NCBI RefSeq assembly: GCF_036884655.1
Contig: NC_088340.1
Location: forward strand, 28,427,501-28,491,500
Length of the DNA: 64,000 nucleotides
Reading direction: 5' to 3'
Source: Musa acuminata AAA Group
Lineage: Eukaryota; Streptophyta; Magnoliopsida; Zingiberales; Musaceae
The notes beneath the pieces were generated by a model, which was not told the origin of the DNA, ran no database searches, and saw only the letters and a list, made by a program, of their open reading frames with translations. Positions 12,404 through 25,300 of this stretch are shown here, piece after piece. The translations under genes and the position numbers were made by a program. How positions within the stretch are numbered: position 1 is the stretch's first letter; every line of letters starts with the position of its first letter.

Positions 12404-14308
12404 TTTCTAAAAATAAAGATGTAGTAAAAATAAATAACATACAGATTTTGTAGAAATAAACAATCAAGATATGGACTTCTATCTTAATATACTCCCACTA
12501 TTTTACTTGCGAGTCACGCGACATCCTCAGCACATGAAATGAACGTCTTTGACAGACTTCTAGTGGGGATCAGCATCCAATCAGTATCTTAGTGTAACCT
12601 TGAAGGACTCGACTAATCATACTAAGCCTAAAAGGTAGGCAACTTTTACCGATCACAACTCCTTATGATTCCCATCCTATTTGGCCTCCGAATCACCATG
12701 GTCTCGGGGGACTTGACCAACTATGATGCTCGGTTAAGCAAACACCATCGTTATAAGATAGGTCTGATTCGATGATATACCCTCAAGGGACTCGACCAAG
12801 CATACCATATCCTTAGGTCATCGATGATATCTCTATGTCGTAGGCAAAATAGCGAATTACGATGTAGGTGAGCCTCGAGAGACTCGGTCAACTCAACCTA
12901 CAACAATGGAAGGCCACGTGGGTCAATCTAATTGCCTCTCATTTATTGACTTAATATTATCGAGAGAGGGGTTTCTATGATTTGGTCTCCTAATATGACA
13001 TGTCACATATAGACATATTAAATATATATCTACATCGCATGCAAATATATATACATATCTAGTATGTGAATAAGCAATCACACTAGATGATCATGGACCA
13101 CAGCCTAATGTGATCAGGCCCGAGCCAGTGAGCCTAATCACTCACATCAAGATCTATGTGTGAAGCGGTGCATCTCCATGCCCTGTGATCATCCATCTCG
13201 TCCTCATTGTTTCCGTCGACATCTCGATGAATCTCCATACATTGCGATCGTCCGTCTCGTAGGTCCTCGCTATCACTTCCACGCTCCCGCTATGCCTCCT
13301 CGTGTGATTACAGCTTAATTATAGGCACGCAGGCCCAACAATAAATGAGAAATAAAATGGAGGCTCGTAGGCCCAAATAATAATAATCATAAGTACACAC
13401 ATCACACGGTCCATAATCATTTGTCCACACATCATACATCACATGTATAAATCATCATCATACAGGACTACTAGATAATAATAAAATAATAATCAATTAA
13501 ACTTTTTAATTAATTAATATTTTTTGAAATATGGGATATGCATGGAATTTTTTGAATGCTAAGGGGTATTTTTGCAATTTAGATAAAAGGATAGAATCTA
13601 GAATTTTCAAAATTCCGAGGGGCAAAACTATCTTTTGTCCTAAAACCCTAATGCCATTCTCCCTCTCCCCTACTACTACCGCTGCCGCCACCCTGCCGGC
13701 GGTGACTTATGCTGCAGAGGGGCGGGGGGTGCAACCCTTGCCCGTGGGCAGCGTTGCCCCTGTAGGTGAGCGCCCCTGCGGGTGGTCGCCCCTGCAAGTG
13801 GCACTACTCCCGCGGGTGGTTCTGCCCATGCAAGTGAGTGCCCTCGCGAGTGGCCGCCCCTATGGGTGGCACTACTCCCGCGGGCGGCGCCCCCACTTGC
13901 GGGCACCCTTGCGGGTGGCGCTGCCCCACGCAGCACCTGCAGGCGGTTGTGCTCGTGAGCATTACGCCCGCAGGCTTCGCTGTCGCGCATTGCCTTAGCC
14001 TGTGGGTCTAGCACCCGCAGGTGCTGCCCTTGCGCACGGGGCAGTGCCCGCGCGTAGGTGGCCGTCGTGCCTACGGCCCTGCCTGTGGGCGCCGCTATAG
14101 GGGGCTTGCCTGTAGGCAGCCGGTCTTGCGACTACCGCTGCAGGCAGCCTACCTGCATGCAGATGATAGCGCTGCCATCTGCGATGACAGCAAGGGCAGT
14201 AATAGTTGCTACCCTTTCTCACTTTTGCATCAATGATTTTGACGCCAAAAGCTTCTCCAAAACACAACACATGCAGTTCAGAACCAATCTTTCACATGAA
14301 CAACTTGG
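12404..14308 (-). other. Decayed leader of older family-A element
   Basis: It is collinear with the young element's leader: degenerate 18-nt motifs (about 12598-12890), an AT-rich middle, and a GC-rich block (about 13680-14180) in which many CG sites have become TG or CA. No gene is seen; open frames in the GC-rich part are compositional. Confidence 0.75.
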
Positions 14309-14735
14309 CTTTGATACCACTGTTGAGAAATCTTTAGGGGTGACATCACATGCGTAGAGGAAGAATAGAGAAAGAAAATCCCCAAATTCCCAAATATGTG
14401 TTCGTCGTCGTGCGAAGATTGGTGCGTAAAAATTCACGAAATAGAAATCTTGCATATAGTAAAGATTGTGTTACCGAGGGAGATCGTATATCCCTGAATC
14501 CTTGTGGATCTCTAGGAGAGGGTGAAGGAGGTCAAGCGCCCTCTTCTCTAGCAGTGATCTATATAGCAGGGCTACGATGGCGCTCTTTACAACTACAAGC
14601 CTGCTTTGAGGTGGAGAGGAGGGAGGAGAATAGGAGAGGCAAGCAAAAGCTCTAGCCTGTGAACTACTGAATCCCTCCTATTTATAGAGATCCCCTATTA
14701 ACTTAACACTAATGGATCCTCCCCTATTTGTTATG
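14309..14735 (-). repeat. PBS remnant and truncated 5' LTR, older family-A element
   Basis: A primer-binding site with one C-to-T change lies at 14309-14319. It is followed by an LTR starting TGTTGAGAAATC at 14321 that resembles the family-A LTR up to about 14735 (including a TATA near 14684) and then loses similarity. The remaining two-thirds of the LTR is absent. The 89 bp from there to the Gypsy LTR at 14825 are unassigned. Confidence 0.75.
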
Positions 14736-14824
14736 GACTTAGCTAGTTTTGCCTAAGTCGTGTGGTACCCTTGCGTGTTCGTCCGCAAAAGTCAGCCTCC
14801 CCGAAGTCTCCCTTAGTCCCCTTA

Positions 14825-17592
14825 TGTCATGCCCCCTCGAATTATCACATTCAGGAGGTGTAACCCTGTCTAAAATCAATAATATTATAATTCATCATCA
14901 ATTCAATCCAGGATCCAATCTAACAATTTGAGGATACTAAGAATTATTCAAAAAATCAATATTCACAATTCATAAACATGTACGTTACATAAATCATAAT
15001 CCACTTCACTCAGAGATTCATAAAATCCAAAGGCAACTCAACTAAACATCAACCACAACACAAATCCATAATCGTAGAAGTATATAAAATCACAAAAAGA
15101 TAATTATTTACCATGAGTTCTTATCCTTATACAACTTAAACTTATCATTCCATACACATGAGCGGTCCTTTAAACTTTTACAACACATAAGTATCAACAG
15201 ATCCTTAACATTACATCAGAAGTAAAGTATACTATACAATAAAAACCTATCATCCAATAAAGATTAGCTCAAAAATCTTCTAGCCTTTCACTGCTTTAAC
15301 CCAATTCTAGCTTTTCAGTGCGTGACAAGCTACCCTGAAAAATTTATATAGCAATAGGGTGAGCATAAAGAGCTCAGTAAGCATCTAACATATCCATGGC
15401 GATAGGAGAAGTTCAAGCAGGCTTAGTATCAAGATACAAAAGTAGAAATACAAGTGTTCATTTGAAATCATCTCATTTGATATAAAATCACAAAGGTTTA
15501 CCTCATTCAAAAACAGGCATTAGACATAACAATAGGAGAAAGGAAATTAGAGCATTTCATTAGCAAAAGAAGCATTTAAGCATGTATCAAATGGCACATG
15601 AAGCATTTAGGCGCATATCAAAGGCATAAGAGTGTTTGGGGGCATAATAATGACAAACGAAACACTTCAATATATAACAAGTGAACCGAATAATAAATAC
15701 AAGCTTGTATGTCATTTTTGATGTAGCATGCATTCCATTTTTATCCAAAGCATAATAGGAACTCATAAACAAAGCTTTGAATATCATATCAATAAACATA
15801 GAGGGCATTGTGGGACCACATACATAATGTGATTCATCCATTTCTGGATGATCACCAAGCATAAGTCTCCCACGTCTGGGAGCTCCATCCACCCACACGT
15901 CTGAGTGAAGTCAATGGGACCAGCAGAGCAATCGCAGGCTCTAAGCATAACTCCCTTTACCATTTCTAGCAAAGGTTCACAATATCCCACAAGACACCAG
16001 AGTACAAAAGGGTAGTATAAACAATAATATTGACACATATCAGAAGCACATACGGAACAACAAAGATATGCATGTGCCTTTATCAAACAAGGAAATACAA
16101 ACAAAGCATTACATAATAAATTTCAAATAAACAATAATTTCAGGATGAACAATACAAGAACTTCAAAAGACTAATATAAAGCTCAATTGAAGAAGAATTT
16201 AGCAGAAATCAAATTTCCAATAGGATGAAAATTGAATAGGCAAAACCCAATAAAGTTTTCAATTATGATAGAAATTTAATGGTATATTTTCTAAATTGTG
16301 TGAGTGACCAAGTATGCTCCAAATCACTAAAATAGGTGTCACTAGAAAGCTGTATCAATCTATTTTCAGATGAACTTAGATTTATAATTTTTTGAGTTCT
16401 TAACAGGAAGTTACAACAAATAGAGTAAAGGAAGGTCAGAATTGATCATCCCTGTTTTGAAGAATCGATAGAATCAATTTAAATAGATGTTTTAGAAGGC
16501 AAATATACTTTAAAATTTCTAACTAGGCATCAAAAGAAAGATATGTGAATCTAGTTTTCAAAGAACTAAGTTTTGCATAATTCAGAATTTTCACTAGAGC
16601 GTTATGAGCAATTTAGTAACAGAAGGTCAGAATTGATCATCTCTGTTTTGCAGAATTGATAGAATCAATTTAAACAGATGTTTCAGAAGGCAAACATACT
16701 TCAAAATTTCCAACTAAGTGTCGAAAGAAAGATAAGTAAATCTAGTTTCCAAAAAAAATAAGCTTTATATAATTCAGAATTTTCTCTAGAGAGTTATGAG
16801 CAATTTAGTAATAGAAGGTCAGAAATTTCAGTCTCTATTTTGTAGAATCTATAGGGTTAATTGAAATAGAAGTCTTAGTAGGCATTTAAACTCCAAATCA
16901 TTCAATCTTAGTGTCAAAATAAAGATATTTGAGTCTACTTTTAAATAGATTAGGCTTTGCCTAAATCAGAGTTTAGTGCTAAAAGTTAGATCCAAAACAA
17001 TGTATAGAAGTCAGATTACCGAAAAATTTTAGATTCATGGCTTTGTATCAAGAGGAAAGAAAGGTTTGGTACTAAGCTGAAATCTTTTGAATTATGAAGA
17101 ATTAAAAGGAAAACAGAGATTAGGAATTCTATAGGAAGAGGTTAGAACACTTGCCTTAAATGAGTTTGATTCCCAAATATAGGGAGTTGATGCAAAACCT
17201 CAAACAAAGTTTCCTCTTCTTCTTCTTCTTCTTCTTCTTCTCCTGAAACTAACGTTGGCTGAAAGTTACTCTTTAATGGTGCCTTAAATTACTTAGGTTT
17301 GGCTCATGCTAAAATAGTGAGGTGGCAAGCATGCATGGGGGTTTAGGTGTCAACTTTAGAATAAATGCAAGTGGCTCATCCTTTTTAATGACACATGTCC
17401 TCTATTTTATTTTATTTTATTTTTATTTACTCAATTCTGAATATTCTATAAATTATATCAAAATTTTAATATTTACTCTTAGGTCCTTAGCCATAAATTT
17501 TAATATAATATTATTGAATAAAAAAATAATAAATAATCCTCATATTTATAAACAAGTATTTACTATTTTTTTTTTAAATGGGGATGTTACAC
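14825..17592 (-). repeat. Gypsy 3' LTR (2768 bp) with internal 191-bp repeats
   Basis: The minus strand starts TGTAACATCCCC at 17592 and ends GGGGCATGACA at 14825. The polypurine sequence AAGGAAGCGAGAG lies just outside at 17593-17605. It shares termini and internal blocks with the plus-strand LTR at 59692-62591. It contains three tandem units of about 191 bp (starts near 16431, 16622 and 16814) and a (CTT)n tract at about 17214-17240. Confidence 0.85.
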
Positions 17593-17614
17593 TCTCGCTT
17601 CCTTAAAAGAAAAT

Positions 17615-19019
17615 TTAGTCCTCTAAATTTGTCATACCTCTTTCGGCGAAAAGATGAGGATAGGCTTTCTTCATTTCTTCCTCTAGCTCCCAGGTAGAAT
17701 GATGCTTCCAAATTACTTTAACCAGAGTAATGATTCAATTTCTTAAGATCTTCTCTTTTTTATCAATAATCTGAATTGGCTGTTTCTTGTAAAATAAGTC
17801 TTTCTCAATCACAATCGGCTCATACTCAATGACATGAGAGGGATCAGGTATATACTTTCTGAGCATTAACACATGAAATATATCATGAATATGACACATT
17901 GATGGTGGTAAGGCAATCTTGTAAGCGACAGAGTCAATTCTTTCAAGGATCTCAAAAGGTCCAACGAACCTTGGGTTTAACTTTCCTTTCTTTCCAAATC
18001 TTGCAACGCCTTTAGAAGGGAGACCTTTAGGAATACAAAATCCCCTACTTGGAACTTGATATCTCGTCTTCTGTTGTCAGCATAACTCTTTTGCCAACTC
18101 TGAGCAGCCTTTAGCCTTTTTATGATAACCTGAATCTTTTCAGTAGTCTCTTGTACTGTATCTGGTGCTAACAACTTTCTATCACCAACTTCCTCCCAAC
18201 ATATAGGCGTTTTGCATTTTCGCCCATACAATGCCTCATAAGGAGCCATCTGAATGCTCGAATGATAACTATTATTGTAAGTGAACTCAATAAGAGAAAT
18301 ATCTTTATCTCATTCACCTCTCCAATCCATAACATAGGCTCTAAGCAAATCATCAAGTACTTGAATTATTCTTTCAGATTGACCATCGGTCTGAGGGTGA
18401 TAGGCAGTGCTAAACTTTACTTTGGTGCCCATAGAATCTTGTAATCTCCTCCATAATCTAGAAAGAAATCTGGAGTCTCTATTTGAGATAATCTCCTTCG
18501 GGACGCCATGAAGTCTTACTATTTCATCAACATACAAATCTGCAAGCTTATTAAGAGAATAAGTCATATTGATTAGTAAGAAATGTGTAGATTTGGTTAA
18601 CCTATCAATAATGACCCAAATAGCATCATGCTTTCTAGAGGTTCTAGGTAGTCCTGAAACAAAGTCCATAGTAATGTATTCCCATTTCCATTCAGGAATA
18701 TCTAAGGGCTGTAACAAACCTCCAGGTCTCTGGTGTTCTGCTTTGATTTGCTGATAAGTCAAACACCTTGAAACATATATTGCAATCTCCTTCTTCATGC
18801 CTTTCCACCAATAATGACTTTGGAGATCTCTGTACATTTTTGTGCTACCAGGATGCATAGTGTACTTTGAATTGTGACCTTCGTTCGAGATTTGGTTCTT
18901 GATATCTGAGTCATTTGGAATACATATTCTATCCCCAAATCTCAATAGGCCATCATCTGAAATTTAAAAATTCAACTTCAATTCCTTTTCAACTTCATTC
19001 CTCAAGTATATTAAATGTG
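17615..19019 (-). pseudogene. Gypsy integrase and chromodomain
   Basis: Integrase core at 18945-18310: YWWKGMKKEIA (zinc-binding tail), D in ITMDFVSGLP, SNRDSRF at the second catalytic site, and E in TDGQSER. The usual second motif is SDRDPRF, so the catalytic Asp is Asn here. The C-terminal GPY/F part (18249-17977) breaks by frameshift near 18000. Below it, HHSTWELEEEM...YPHLF (about 17705-17630) is a chromodomain tail, ending at the stop 17615-17617. In this family the domain directs integration to marked chromatin. The gene is broken, and its RT half lies beyond the inserted Copia. Confidence 0.85.
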
Positions 19020-19024
19020 GATCT
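19020..19024. repeat. Target-site duplication GATCT (left) of element B
   Basis: GATCT directly precedes the 5' LTR and recurs directly after the 3' LTR at 29469-29473. The split Gypsy reading frame (RDP...HLIYLRNEVEKEL) becomes continuous if one copy and the element are removed. Confidence 0.93.
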
Positions 19025-20783
19025 TGTTGAATCTCGGATTTTGATGATGAAGTCAATTGTCATTTGTTGTCTAATCTATGTGTTGAGATAAGTGTGCAGG
19101 ATTAACTACGATGAAAGTAAGACATGCAGCAGGAGTTGCGCCGGAGTCATGACAATGATCACATTGGGAGTTCGAGAGCTCGACGGAAGTTCGGACAATC
19201 ATCGGAGGTTCTGCGGGAACAAATCCGAGAAGTCCAGAAGCTTGCCAAAGAAGCTCATCGGAACTTGCCAAGTGGATCGTCGCAAGTCCAGGAGTTTGCC
19301 GGAAGTCCGCAGGAGCATCACCGAGGGTTCATCGGATGATCGACGGAAGTTCGTCGGAAACTCGCCGGAAGAAGCGATTGACGCAACGGAGCAAGCTACA
19401 GAAATTGTCTTAGGATTTATCGTAGTTAGCACGAATGATTAAGTTGAAAATGGGAGGTGATCCCATTAGCTTAATCTTGGGGCAGTTGGGCCCCTGAAAA
19501 ACCCAAATTGGGTCGAATGGATCAACCCATTCGGACCCTGGTTGCTGTGGGAGGTGCAACCGCCCAAGCCAGGAGGTAGCACCGCCAGGGCTAAGTCTCC
19601 CAGGGAGACTAGGTGGTGCAACTGCCCCAGCCAGGAGGTGCAACTGCCTGGGCTCAGTCTTCGAGCGAGACTGGGCGGTGCAACCTCTCCTGACAAGAGG
19701 TGGCACTGCCTGAGCTCAAGTTTCGAGCTTTGCCAAGCGGTGCAACCGCCCCAGTTAGGAGGTGCAACCGCCTGAGCTCGGTCTTTGAGCTCTGGCAGAG
19801 AGGTGCAACCGCCCCTGACAGAGGTGGCACTGCCCAGAGGCTTAGTCTTCGAGCTCTGCTAGGCGATGCAACTGCCCCAATCAGGAGGTGCAACCGCATG
19901 ATCCCGGAATTCCGGGAATTGACAGTTTTGAGCTCCAAATTTGAACTGGATTGGGGCTTATAAATACCCCACCCATTCAGCACTGAAAGGAACAACTAAC
20001 ACTCGAAATCTTGATATCTTTCTGTGATTCTTAGAGCTCAAAACTGTTGTAAAGACCAAAAGTTCTCCTCCTTCTGTTCTTCAAAGTTTGAGTTGTAAAG
20101 AGAGGAGAAAAAACTTCTGTAAGGGTTGTCTCCTAAACCCATCAAAAGAAGTGAATATGTAAAAGGGTGGTTGGCCTTTGCCTATTGAAGGAAGGCCTCT
20201 AGTTGACGTCGGTGACCTCGTCGGTGGAGGAAGCCAAAAGTGGAGTAGGTCAAGATTGACCGAACCACTCTAAAATCTCGGTTTGCATTTCCTTTGAGCT
20301 TTTTACCTTCACTACAAACTTCTCAATAGCTTACTGCCTTCTGCGATTTTACGAACAAGTTTCTAAGTTCAGAATTTTTCGAATCTGCGTTTAGACATAA
20401 ATCGGCTTTTCTCGTACGATCATCATATTTCAGTTTACGTTTACGTTTTGATTTCAATCATAACTGTTTACTGCCTTCTGCGATCTTACGAATAAGCTTC
20501 TAAGTTCAGAACTTTCTAAATCTGCGTTTAGACGTAAATCGGCTTTTATCGTACGAACGTCGCATTTTAGTTTGCGCTTGTATTCTGCTTTCCATTTAAA
20601 CTACAAACTGCCTTCGTATATCTACTTTAACGTCATCTCGCTTAATCTTAAGTTAAAGTAATCTTAGAATCGGCTTTCACATCGAAATCGTTTTTATCGA
20701 ATGAACGCAGCTTTCATTTTAATCGCTGAAAAATTTTCGTTGCACTAATTCACCCCCCCCTCTTAGTGCTCTTGATCCTAACA
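19025..20783 (+). repeat. 5' LTR of B (1759 bp)
   Basis: It runs from TGTTGAATC to GATCCTAACA. Reading 5' to 3': a U3 with many CG-rich TCGxCGGAAG-type motifs (about 19170-19390), an array of near-palindromes (about 19553-19900), TATA at 19959-19966, a U5 with two diverged copies of the TCTGCGTTTAGACGTAAATCG unit, and a hairpin with a C8 loop at the end. Confidence 0.92.
19553..19966 (+). promoter_or_regulatory. U3 palindrome array and TATA box of B 5' LTR
   Basis: About eight degenerate units of GGCGGTGCAACCGCC (arms GGCGGT and ACCGCC around GCA) alternate with GAGCTC-rich spacers. They are followed by TATAAATA at 19959-19966. The arrangement is typical of a Sirevirus promoter region. The same array upstream of TATAAATA recurs in the 3' LTR (28236-28650). 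Confidence 0.8.
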
Positions 20784-20785
20784 AT

Positions 20786-20797
20786 TGGTATCAGAGC
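20786..20797 (+). other. Primer-binding site of B
   Basis: TGGTATCAGAGC lies two bases after the 5' LTR end and matches initiator Met-tRNA. The family-A LTR inserted only a few bases downstream (target CGGTT, 20799-20803). Confidence 0.93.
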
Positions 20798-20803
20798 TCG
20801 GTT

Positions 20804-22300
20804 TGTTGGGAAATCATAGGGGGGGCGACATCATATGCGCAGCGGAAGAACAAGAAAACAAAAAATCCCCGATTCCCAAAAAGATGTTCATTGTCGTGCG
20901 AAGATTGGTGCGCAAAATCCGCAAAAACACAAAACTGCGTATAGAGATTGTGTTACCTAGGGAGATCGTATATCCCTGTTTCCTTGCAGATCCTTAGGAG
21001 AGGGTGAAGGAGGTCAAGCGTCCTCCTCTCTAGCGGTGATCCACACAGCAGGGTTGCGACGACGCTCCTCAAAACTCCAGGCCTACTCTGAGGTGGAGAG
21101 AGAGAGGAGAATAGGAAGGGCAAGCAAAGACTCTAGCCTATGAGGCTGTGAATCCCTCCTATTTATAGAGATCCCGTGTCAAAACCCTAATGGGTCCTTT
21201 CCCTAGTGGGTATTGGATCTGCATCCAATAAGACAAGGGCTCCGTCGGATATCTCATATCCGAACCTCTACTCATCGCAATGCCTACCATATGTGTGTGA
21301 CCCTCTAGGCCCAATATCGAGCTGGCCGTGAGTCATACCTGTCAGAACTCCTTCTAACTAAGTGAATTATTATCTCTGTAATAATTCACTCGACTCATCG
21401 ACTACGGAAGTACTAGGCCACTACGCCGTAGTCCCCAGACGATACAGGGGAATCCAATCCATTGGACCTGTCTGTCCTCAGTTACCATGTACCTATAGTC
21501 CCTCATCCATCTAATATCCCAGAGACCGTATATCGAGCATGGTGCTGTCAGACCCATACGGTTTCTACTCGAGTCTCGCTCTAATCGGATTCTCCCGGAG
21601 AACTCTTTCTCTCTCAACCCGAATGACCCTGGCCAGGGATTTGTCTGAGCAAGAACACATGGGATATTCCTCTCATGATACCGAGAGTGGATGATCCTCT
21701 ATCGACACTCAATAGCCCTCGTAAGGTCGACTACCACTCCTAATGACCAGCTGTACTAGATCTAGGAACAACCAAACCTATAAGTCTGGTATCAAAGAGT
21801 GGAGCACTCATACAGGACATCCTTGGTGTCTCAAGTCTAAGAACCAGATACACCACTAGGACTACGGAATCGTTGTCTGACAATAAGGCATCATCAACCA
21901 TCCAGCATTCCGTAAGCGGATCAATCAGTGAACTCATTCTCCAATGAGCACCTGTATTGTATCCCTAGTGTCCCTACACGAGCAGCTATGAGACCAGCTG
22001 CATCCATCATATGGACGGGTATACAGCACACCAGTCTATCCGGTTATCACGATGTCCCTCTCGAGTAACCTATGACCGGGATTATTTAGGATATGTGTTT
22101 AAAGGTGAATCGATCTCATTATCGTGATCTCATCACGATCCGATTCCCATTGCACAAATCCAAGGACATCACAATATATATGCATTTATGCAATAGTTAT
22201 AAAGTGATATATGCCAAAATATAATAAGCAAAAAGATTCTGTATCAAGTCACACGTGCCATCACTCACGTGATTGGCTTGCTGGGCACTTATGACTAGCA
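20804..22300 (-). mobile_element. Solo family-A LTR with CGGTT target duplication
   Basis: A complete 1497-bp family-A LTR (TGTTGGG to GACTAGCA on the plus strand) with no internal sequence is flanked by CGGTT at 20799-20803 and 22301-22305. A full element therefore inserted into B just after its PBS and later collapsed by LTR-LTR recombination. TATA box 21160-21167 (minus orientation). This copy fixes the exact LTR ends for the family. Confidence 0.95.
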
Positions 22301-22335
22301 CGGTTAACTCTCAAACGGATTAAAACCCAAGAGAG

Positions 22336-25300
22336 ATGGCTTACGCCGAAAACCAAGAGGGCCATTCTATTACACGTCCACCCATGTTCAATGGGACGGA
22401 CTACACCTATTGGAAGACCCGAATGAGGATCTTTCTTATTTCTATGGATTTTGAACTTTGGAATCTTGTCGAAAATGGTTTTTCGAAGTCTTCTCTTCCA
22501 ATGATCGATTGGAATGATTTGGAGAAGAAGGCTTTCACTCTTAATGCAAAGGCTATGAATGCCTTATTTTATGCACTTGATAAAAACGAGTTTAATCGTG
22601 TTTCAATTTGTGAAACCGCATTTGATATTTGGCACACACTCGAAGTGACTCATGAAGGCACAAGTAGAGTGAAAGAGTCAAAAATCAATCTTTTGTTACA
22701 CTCTTTTGAACTTTTTCGGATAAAACCGAGTGAGACTATTGGCGACATGTTTACCCTTTTCACGGATGTCGTCAACGGTCTAAAAGGACTCGGAAAAAGT
22801 TTTTCAGATTTTGAGCTCGTAAATAAGATTCTAAGATCCCTTCCTAAGAGTTGGGATCATAAAGTCACTGCTATTCAAGAGGCGAAAGATCTAAACAACT
22901 TCCCTCTTGAAGAACTAATCGGGTCATTAATGACCTACGAGATGACTTGTAAAGCTCATGAAGAGCAAGAAGACATCCTTCCAAAGAACAGGAAGGATAT
23001 GGCACTTAAAACTTCAGAAGACCACTTGAGAGAAAACTCAAGTGATGAGGACTGTGACGATGACTTGGCACTTCTAACAAGAAAATTTAAAAAGTTCATT
23101 AAAAGAAACAAGTTTAAGAATGACACAAAAAACAAACTTGAACCCAAGAAGGACCAAGTTATTTGCTATGAGTGCAAAAAGCCGGGACACTACAAGAGTG
23201 ATTGTCCCCAAGTCAAAAAGAGAATATCAAAGAAGAAGGCGCTCAAAACAACATGGGATGATTCGAGCGTGTCCGAAGAAGAGGAGCCCAACACCGAGTA
23301 AGTTGCTCATTATGCCTTAATGGCCATCGGAGAGGAGGTAACAAATTTATTAGATGCAGATTTATCTTTCGATGAATTATTAAATGCCTTCCATGACTTA
23401 TTTGATGAATGCAAGATTATCAATAGAAAATATAAATTGCTAAAAAAGGAGCATGATAGTCTTACTTGTGATTTTGATAAGTTAAAAACTGAATATCATG
23501 ATAGTTTAGATCCATGCATCAAATGCCATGATCTAAAAACTCTCCAAAAAGAAAACTTGCTACTTAAAGACACCTTGAAGAAATTCGAGGTTAGTAGTAA
23601 GTTACTAAACATGATCCTTGTAAACAAGGGTCACGTTCCAAAAAGGTGTGGAATTGGATTTGCGAGAAGTTCTCACCAAAATCCAACCACCTTCATAAAA
23701 GGTCCCATCTTACATGTTCAACACCAAACCAAATGCAACTTTTGTTGCAAACTTGGACACAATACGCACTATTGTCCATTCAAGAAAATTAGTCCAAACA
23801 AATTGATTTGGGTTCCTAAAGGAACCATGATAAATTCTATGCAACATAATAAACAATGTAGATCTATCTTTGAGGCACCCAAAAGCAAATGGATACCTAA
23901 AAATCATCATTTCTTATAGAAACCCACACCATCGCAAGCTAGGAGCAAGAGATGGTACCTTGATAGTGGATGCTCAAGGCATATGACCGCAGATCCATCT
24001 CAATTCTCTAAGCTCACTAGCATAGACGAAGGCTATGTCACCTTCGGAGACAACAACAAGGGTAAAATCATTGGCAAAGGAACCATAGGTAACAAATCCA
24101 ACTTCTTTATTGAAGATGTTTTGTTAGTTGATGATTTAAAACATAACCTCTTGAGCATTAGTCAATTATGTGATAAAGGATAAACTGTCAAATTCGAATC
24201 TAATGCTTGTATAATTGAAAAACCACATAAAAACATGTCTATGATTGCATTAAAACAAAATAACGTATACACTATTGACATCAATGATTTGTGTAATGAA
24301 ATGTATTTTTCGGTTTTGAATGAGGAGGCTTGGCTATGGCATAGAAGATTAGGTCATGCTAGCATGAAACTAATCACTCAAATACCATCTAAAGAACTTG
24401 TAAGAGGAATTCCTCATATCAAGTTCATCAAAGATAATGTATGTGATGCTTGCCAATTAGGTAAACAAATTAAGGGTAGTTTCAAAACTAAGAATCAAAT
24501 AAGCACCTCTAGGCCCTTACAATTGATCCATATGGACTTGTTCGGACCAATCTCTACATCGAGTCTAGGAGGTAGCAAATACGCCTTTGTCATTGTTGAT
24601 GACTATAGCAGATATACATGGACCTACTTCTTAAAACAGAAAAATGAATGCTTTAGATATTTTACCAAGTTTTATAAACTTGTTCAAAATGAGAAGGGTT
24701 CTATGATTTCGTCAATTAGAAGTGATCATGGTGGAGAATTTCAAAACCATGATTTCCAAGAATTCTGTGAACTCAATGGATACAACCATAATTTCTCTAC
24801 TCCAAGAAATCCTCAACAAAATGGGGTAGTAGAAAGAAAAAATCGAAATTTACAAGAAATGGCAAGAACCATGTTGAATGAACATAGCCTGCCTAAATAC
24901 TTTTGGGCCGAAGCCGTAAACATTGTATGCTATATTTTGAATAGAGTTCTAGTAAGACCCTTACTCACCAAAACTCCTTATGAGTTATGGAATAACAAAA
25001 AACCCAATGTTTCATATTTTAAAGTCTTTGGGTGTAAGTGTTTTATCTTGAATGAAAAGGATAACTTAGGAAAATTTGATGCTAAATCCGATGAAGGAAT
25101 CTTTCTTGGTTATTCTTCGGTTTCTAAAGCTTTTCGTATCTTCAATAAAAGAACTTTAATTATTGAAGAATCCATTCATGTTGTTTTCAATGAGATTTCC
25201 GAAATTAGGAAAAATGATCTTGATGATGATGTTAATTTTGATTCTTTGAATTTAAATGAAACCCCGTCTCCAACTAGCAACTTGGATGCATCCACTTCCC

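Noticed and set aside
19092..19442. Ser/Arg-rich ORFs (RRKFGRSSEV type) repeated at 27776, 38781, 48574 and 55148
   Set aside because: They are frames through the U3 TCGxCGGAAG-type motifs in both orientations and are broken differently in each LTR, so they are not genes.
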